Source: Geosiphon pyriformis (lineage: Eukaryota; Glomeromycota; Glomeromycetes; Archaeosporales; Geosiphonaceae). From it: a stretch of DNA of 64,000 bases. Location: the NCBI GenBank assembly GCA_016748015.1, contig JAAOMT010000771.1, forward strand, positions 9,368 through 73,367, in the 5' to 3' direction. Below are positions 60,252 to 64,000 of this stretch, piece after piece. The position numbers and the translations under genes are program-made. The notes beneath the pieces are model-generated. The model ran no database searches. It was not told the origin of the DNA and worked only from the letters and a program-made list of their open reading frames with translations. Every line of letters starts with the position of its first letter. Position 1 is the stretch's first letter.

Positions 60252-60779
60252 TGTTTGGAAAAGTGATACATAAAAAATCTATTTCAAATGTGAAATATTT
60301 TGTAATCATTTTGTTTATCTTGTATAACAGAATTTATGTACATATATATTAAGCCATCAAGACTAAAATAAAATTGTTATTTTTAATATAATAAAAATAT
60401 TTATAATTTTTAAACAAATAAAAAAATATTTTTTTTTGGTTATATTAGAATATTTAAAAATTATATATAAATAAATAATTATTCTTAATTTATTTTGTCA
60501 CAAATACAAATTACTGGAAATCAGATTTAAAGTTTTTAATGTACTTTTAATTTTATTAAATGTAATCTATTAATCTAATTTATATTATTATTAAATGCAG
60601 TTCAAAATTTTGATTATGCTAACTTAAACCAAATAATCAAAATTTTTTAAGTTATTTGAATATATATCAAAAATTTTCAAAGATATTTATATAATTTTTG
60701 TTGTATTAATGTAATTCAAATTAAAGACAAATAATTAAATATATTCTTTTGGAATTTTTTATTAAAATTCTTTAGATGT
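60252..60779. other. AT-rich spacer
   Basis: No gene is visible between the SAM-like relic and the LTR of element D. Confidence 0.5.
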
Positions 60780-61652
60780 TGTTACAAGTGATTATTTGGG
60801 GTCTCAAATCAAATAACAAATCTATAACTTGATGCTCAATTGATATAATGATGTTGGTTCTAAAGGTTTTTATGATCTGAAAATTTTGATTTGAGTTCTT
60901 TATATAATATACAAAGATTTATAATGATTGGTTTTGGTTGATTTTCTATGTTGATTTTCCAATTTTTGTCTTTAATGTGATGGCTAGTTTAGTCTGGCAG
61001 TCATGTCCTTCTGGTAAGCTATCAATTAATATATATGTAATTTTACTCTTATTTTTGGGTCTTTTACCAGGCTATCTGTAATGTTGATAACTCAACACTT
61101 AATCTTCAATTAATTAGTAAACACAACAAAAATCAAAATAAAGAAAAGAAAATAAAAGAGATAAAGAAAGATAAAAAAATTAAGCCAAGATGGTGGCAAG
61201 TTAATATTCCATTAATAGTCATAATCAAGAACTATTGTTCCAGTGTAGTTAAGTATCAATTACTATCAACATAAAATATTGATAATGGAGAGTGGATTGA
61301 GATATAGAATAATTATGTATTGATATTTGTGATGTAAAAAGTTGCTTAGATTAAATCTAAACTGAGAGGTCTGTTTTTTCTACTTCTAATACTATTACTA
61401 TATATACATAATTGAAATTTTTTAATTTCTTAATTCTCCACACCAAGAATTCTAGAATTTCTGGAATCCTGCAATTTTTTTTGAAAAGAATCCTGGAATT
61501 CTGGAATCTTGTGATTCCTTGTATGAGAATTCTAAAATTCCTGGATTTCTGCAATTCTTCTTGAAAAGAATCTTGGAATTTCATATCTACTATGGCTACT
61601 ACTGATCAGCTTATTTATATGCTAATATATCTCTTATATTCTATAAGTAACA
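60780..61652 (-). repeat. Element D 3' LTR
   Basis: 873 bp. U3 (about 61440-61590) carries the same GAATTC/CTAGAATT palindromic array as element A, then TTATGTATATATAGTAATAG. A purine run (AAAAAAAGAGAATAA on the minus strand, 61653-61667) precedes it as the polypurine tract. Confidence 0.85.
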
Positions 61653-61659
61653 TTATTCT

Positions 61660-62302
61660 CTTTTTTTAATATTGAGCTCTGTCAAGATTTTTTAATTCTA
61701 ATTCTGTGTTTTTAAGTATTTTTTGAACTTTTTTTTCAAGAATTACTTGTGTTAGCTTATTCTGTAATTCCTCAAATTGAGCATTTATTATTTTTTCTAT
61801 TTGATTAATGATAATTGAATTCATTTCTGAGTTGAGTAAAATTTCTGGTTGATCTTGAAAATTGACTTGTAATCAATATATGGCTTGTATTAGTGTGATT
61901 AAATTGTTCTTTCCCACAAAGTGTTTAAGTTATTGTGTTGAATAATTGTTTTGTTTTATCTGTATATAAGTTTTGAATATTCAAATGTTGTTCCAAGTGA
62001 AAATAACAAAAGTTCTTCAGAAATTCTTGTATCCACCACTTCCAGATTTCTTTGGTCAATTCTTGATATGTGGTGATACTTGTTAGTTCTTTTATTACTA
62101 ATTTTATTTTTAGAATTATTTTGTTGATAGTGTTTTCTGGTTTTTTTTGTATTTTGTATTTGGGTATCTTTTTGGTATCTCTGTATTTAATGGTCTGTTA
62201 GTTAATAGTAATTTCCATTTCTTGTTGTTGAATTAACTGAAAGAGTTGTTGTGCTAATGAGTGAATATTGTCAGTAATTTCCATTTTTCTGATATCTTTC
62301 AT
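61660..62302 (-). pseudogene. Element D ORF3
   Basis: ATGs at 62302 and 62284 follow the end of pol. The frame reads MEITDNIHSLAQQLFQLIQQ, then ITIN-stop-QTIKYRDTKK, the ORF3 pattern shared with A, B and C. It continues with a few stops to the polypurine tract. Confidence 0.5.
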
Positions 62303-62337
62303 CACATCTACTATGTCTTTATATATTCTTTGGTTGA

Positions 62338-64000
62338 TTACTTTGACATGTTTGTGTTAATAATAATGATTAGTTCTAAATCTCGTAAAATCTCATCTAG
62401 TCTGACTATTATTCTTTATACTTCCAATTGTGGAATATTACTGGTAGATAATAATACTATATTGTAGTATAATTTTAGTCAATCTCTATGTGCTGCTTTG
62501 ATTAAAATTTTGTTGTTCAATTTTAATTTATAAACTTCATTTCCTAGAATTTTTCCTATGTAAAATGGTCTATTCCATTTGGAGTTAAATTTTCCACTCT
62601 ATTGTTTTTCTACTTTGGTACAATGTAAAAATACTTTGTCTTCAATCTTAAATTCAACTGATTTCTTTGATAATTGGTTATCATGTCTTTTTTTTTGTTT
62701 TTTTTGTGACTTTTGGATATTATCAGCTGCTTTTTGCCATTTGTTTTCTAGTGTCTTCATTAAGTCATATGTTCTTTTTAACAATATTCTTTGAAAATTC
62801 TCTTCTGTTATTGATTCTGTTGGATATGTTTTAACTTCTATCTTAACTGATAGTATTGCTGTTCTACTGTATACTAATTCAAATGGTGTTGCTTGTGTAG
62901 TGTCTTGCTTTATTGTCCAATAAACAAATAATATTGATGGTATAAACAAATTCTATTTGTCTTGGTTTTCTTGGCTGATTTTGGCAATTGCTTTACACAA
63001 TGTTCTGTTAAATTTTTCAACTAATTCATTTGTTTGTGGATGGTATGGTGATAATAATGGTCTTTTTATCCCAAATTTTTGACTCAATTCTGCTAATGTT
63101 CTATTCACAAAGTGAGTTCCTTAATCAGATAATAATTCTTTTGGACATCTATGTTGACAGATCAAATCTTAATAAACAAATTTGGCAATGAATTTTGCAT
63201 CTGTTCTTTGAATAGCTTTTGTTTCTGGCCATTTAGTAAAATAATCTATGGCTACTGCAATATATTTGTTGCTTTTGCTAGTTATTGTTAAAGATCCAAC
63301 TAATTCAATTCTAATGCAAATAAATAGTTGTTCTACTTTGATTAGTCTTAATGGTTTACTGGGTTTTGTTCCTCTTCTTCTTTGACAAGCATCACAATTT
63401 TGAACATATTAGATGATGTCTGGATACATTGATGGCCAATAGTATCTTTTTCTGATTTTTTTCATGGTTGCTTCTTTATGAAAATATCTTGCTGTTGAAT
63501 CTGAATACATATTGAATAATATTGTCTCTTTTTCTGATTCTGTAATTACTCTGGTTGGTTGATTTGGATTTTTTTTGTTCTTCCAGTAAAGTATATTTTG
63601 ATGGTTAATAAAATATTTTGACTGTTTTTTTATGTTGTTTTGTTCTTTTTGAGATAATTTCTCATTGAACAATTGGATATTTATATAATGTTGAAGTTAT
63701 TGGTATTTTTGTGTATTCATCTTTTGTTATATTTTTGGATTGAAATGTTTTTAAATTTGTTTTATTCATGACAAGCCATTGGTATTTTCATTTTTTTTTT
63801 ATAATATACTGTATAATTAAATGGTGAAAGTTCTATTTTCTATTTAGCATAGTAATTATTTCCAAATTCTTGCTTCTGGATTGAAGTCAATTTTTTGTGA
63901 TTAGTGTATACCTCAAACTTTTGACTCAAGTATTTTTTTCATTTGATGACAGTCTAATAAATAGCTAAGTGTTCTAATGCTGGTGTTCCATAGTTTTTTT
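62338..64000 (-). pseudogene. Element D pol, RNase H to integrase and GPY/F
   Basis: Reading from the window end: RNase H piece (EHLAIY, VYTNHKKLTSIQ where D reads N, near 63900), then an open frame at 63672-63409 with the integrase zinc region (ARYFHKEATMKKI..CDACQRR). The DDE core follows (IDYFTKWPE near 63240, LLSD-stop-GTHF near 63120, ELVEKFNRTL near 63020), then the open frame 62949-62599, GPY/F and a stop at 62338. Stops replace Gln, Trp and Arg codons. No frameshift is needed across most of it. Confidence 0.75.

Larger units (their letters stand above)
60780..64000 (-). mobile_element. Ty3/gypsy element D (3' half; continues beyond the window)
   Basis: Minus-strand element. Its 3' LTR is at 60780-61652, and integrase and RNase H extend to the window end. 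LTR ends are intact TGTTAC..GTAACA, and frames are longer than in A and C, so it is the least decayed member of this family here. ATGT precedes the left end (60776-60779). The other LTR is outside the window, so the target duplication cannot be checked. Confidence 0.85.

Overview
The window looks like nuclear DNA of a very AT-rich fungus. Short GT..AG introns, Ty3/gypsy and LINE retroelements and Tc1/mariner elements point to a eukaryote. The kinase-like gene and the LINE proteins resemble, from memory, families that are expanded in arbuscular mycorrhizal fungi (Glomeromycotina, e.g. Rhizophagus or Gigaspora). The species is not determined. Only one host gene appears intact: a five-exon protein-kinase-like gene on the minus strand at 507-2569. 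Almost everything else is transposon, in every state from nearly readable to reduced to A and T.

Layout: 1-500 AT-rich; 507-2569 kinase gene with a promoter block; 2660-4800 AT-rich; 4800-11530 full-length LINE (minus; ORF1 and ORF2 overlap at ATGA); 11540-13190 an end-stage gypsy relic (E); 13200-14080 the 5' part of a second LINE (plus); 14081-32940 gypsy element A inserted in that LINE; 17321-27199 gypsy element B nested in A; 32941-36801 the rest of the second LINE; 36802-46837 gypsy element C; 46838-47115 a 40-bp minisatellite; 48860-49620 an unidentified coding relic; 51607-52860 a Tc1/mariner element; 53748-54080 a decayed copy of the kinase gene's promoter and first exon; 54147-54750 an internally deleted Tc1-type element; 54895-60251 decayed host-like gene fragments including a SAM-like domain; 60780-64000 gypsy element D (minus, cut by the window end).

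Element B is the most informative copy. It has two 977-bp LTRs, a 4-bp target duplication, and a single-frame gag-pol of 2357 codons broken only by substitution stops. The order is capsid, CCHC knuckle, aspartic protease, a Cys-rich accessory region, a dUTPase domain, a spacer, RT, RNase H, integrase and GPY/F. A separate third ORF (ORF3) in the env position runs across the polypurine tract into the 3' LTR. The dUTPase is also recognisable in copies A and C. ORF3 has likely counterparts in A, C and D.

The dominant process in the window is C:G to T:A transition. The two LTRs of B differ at about 85 sites by hand count, with only two transversions and no indels. Stops come from CGA, CAA/CAG and TGG codons. 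Every RT active site visible in the window has lost an aspartate to asparagine. The long A+T stretches are at least partly transposons at the end of this process.
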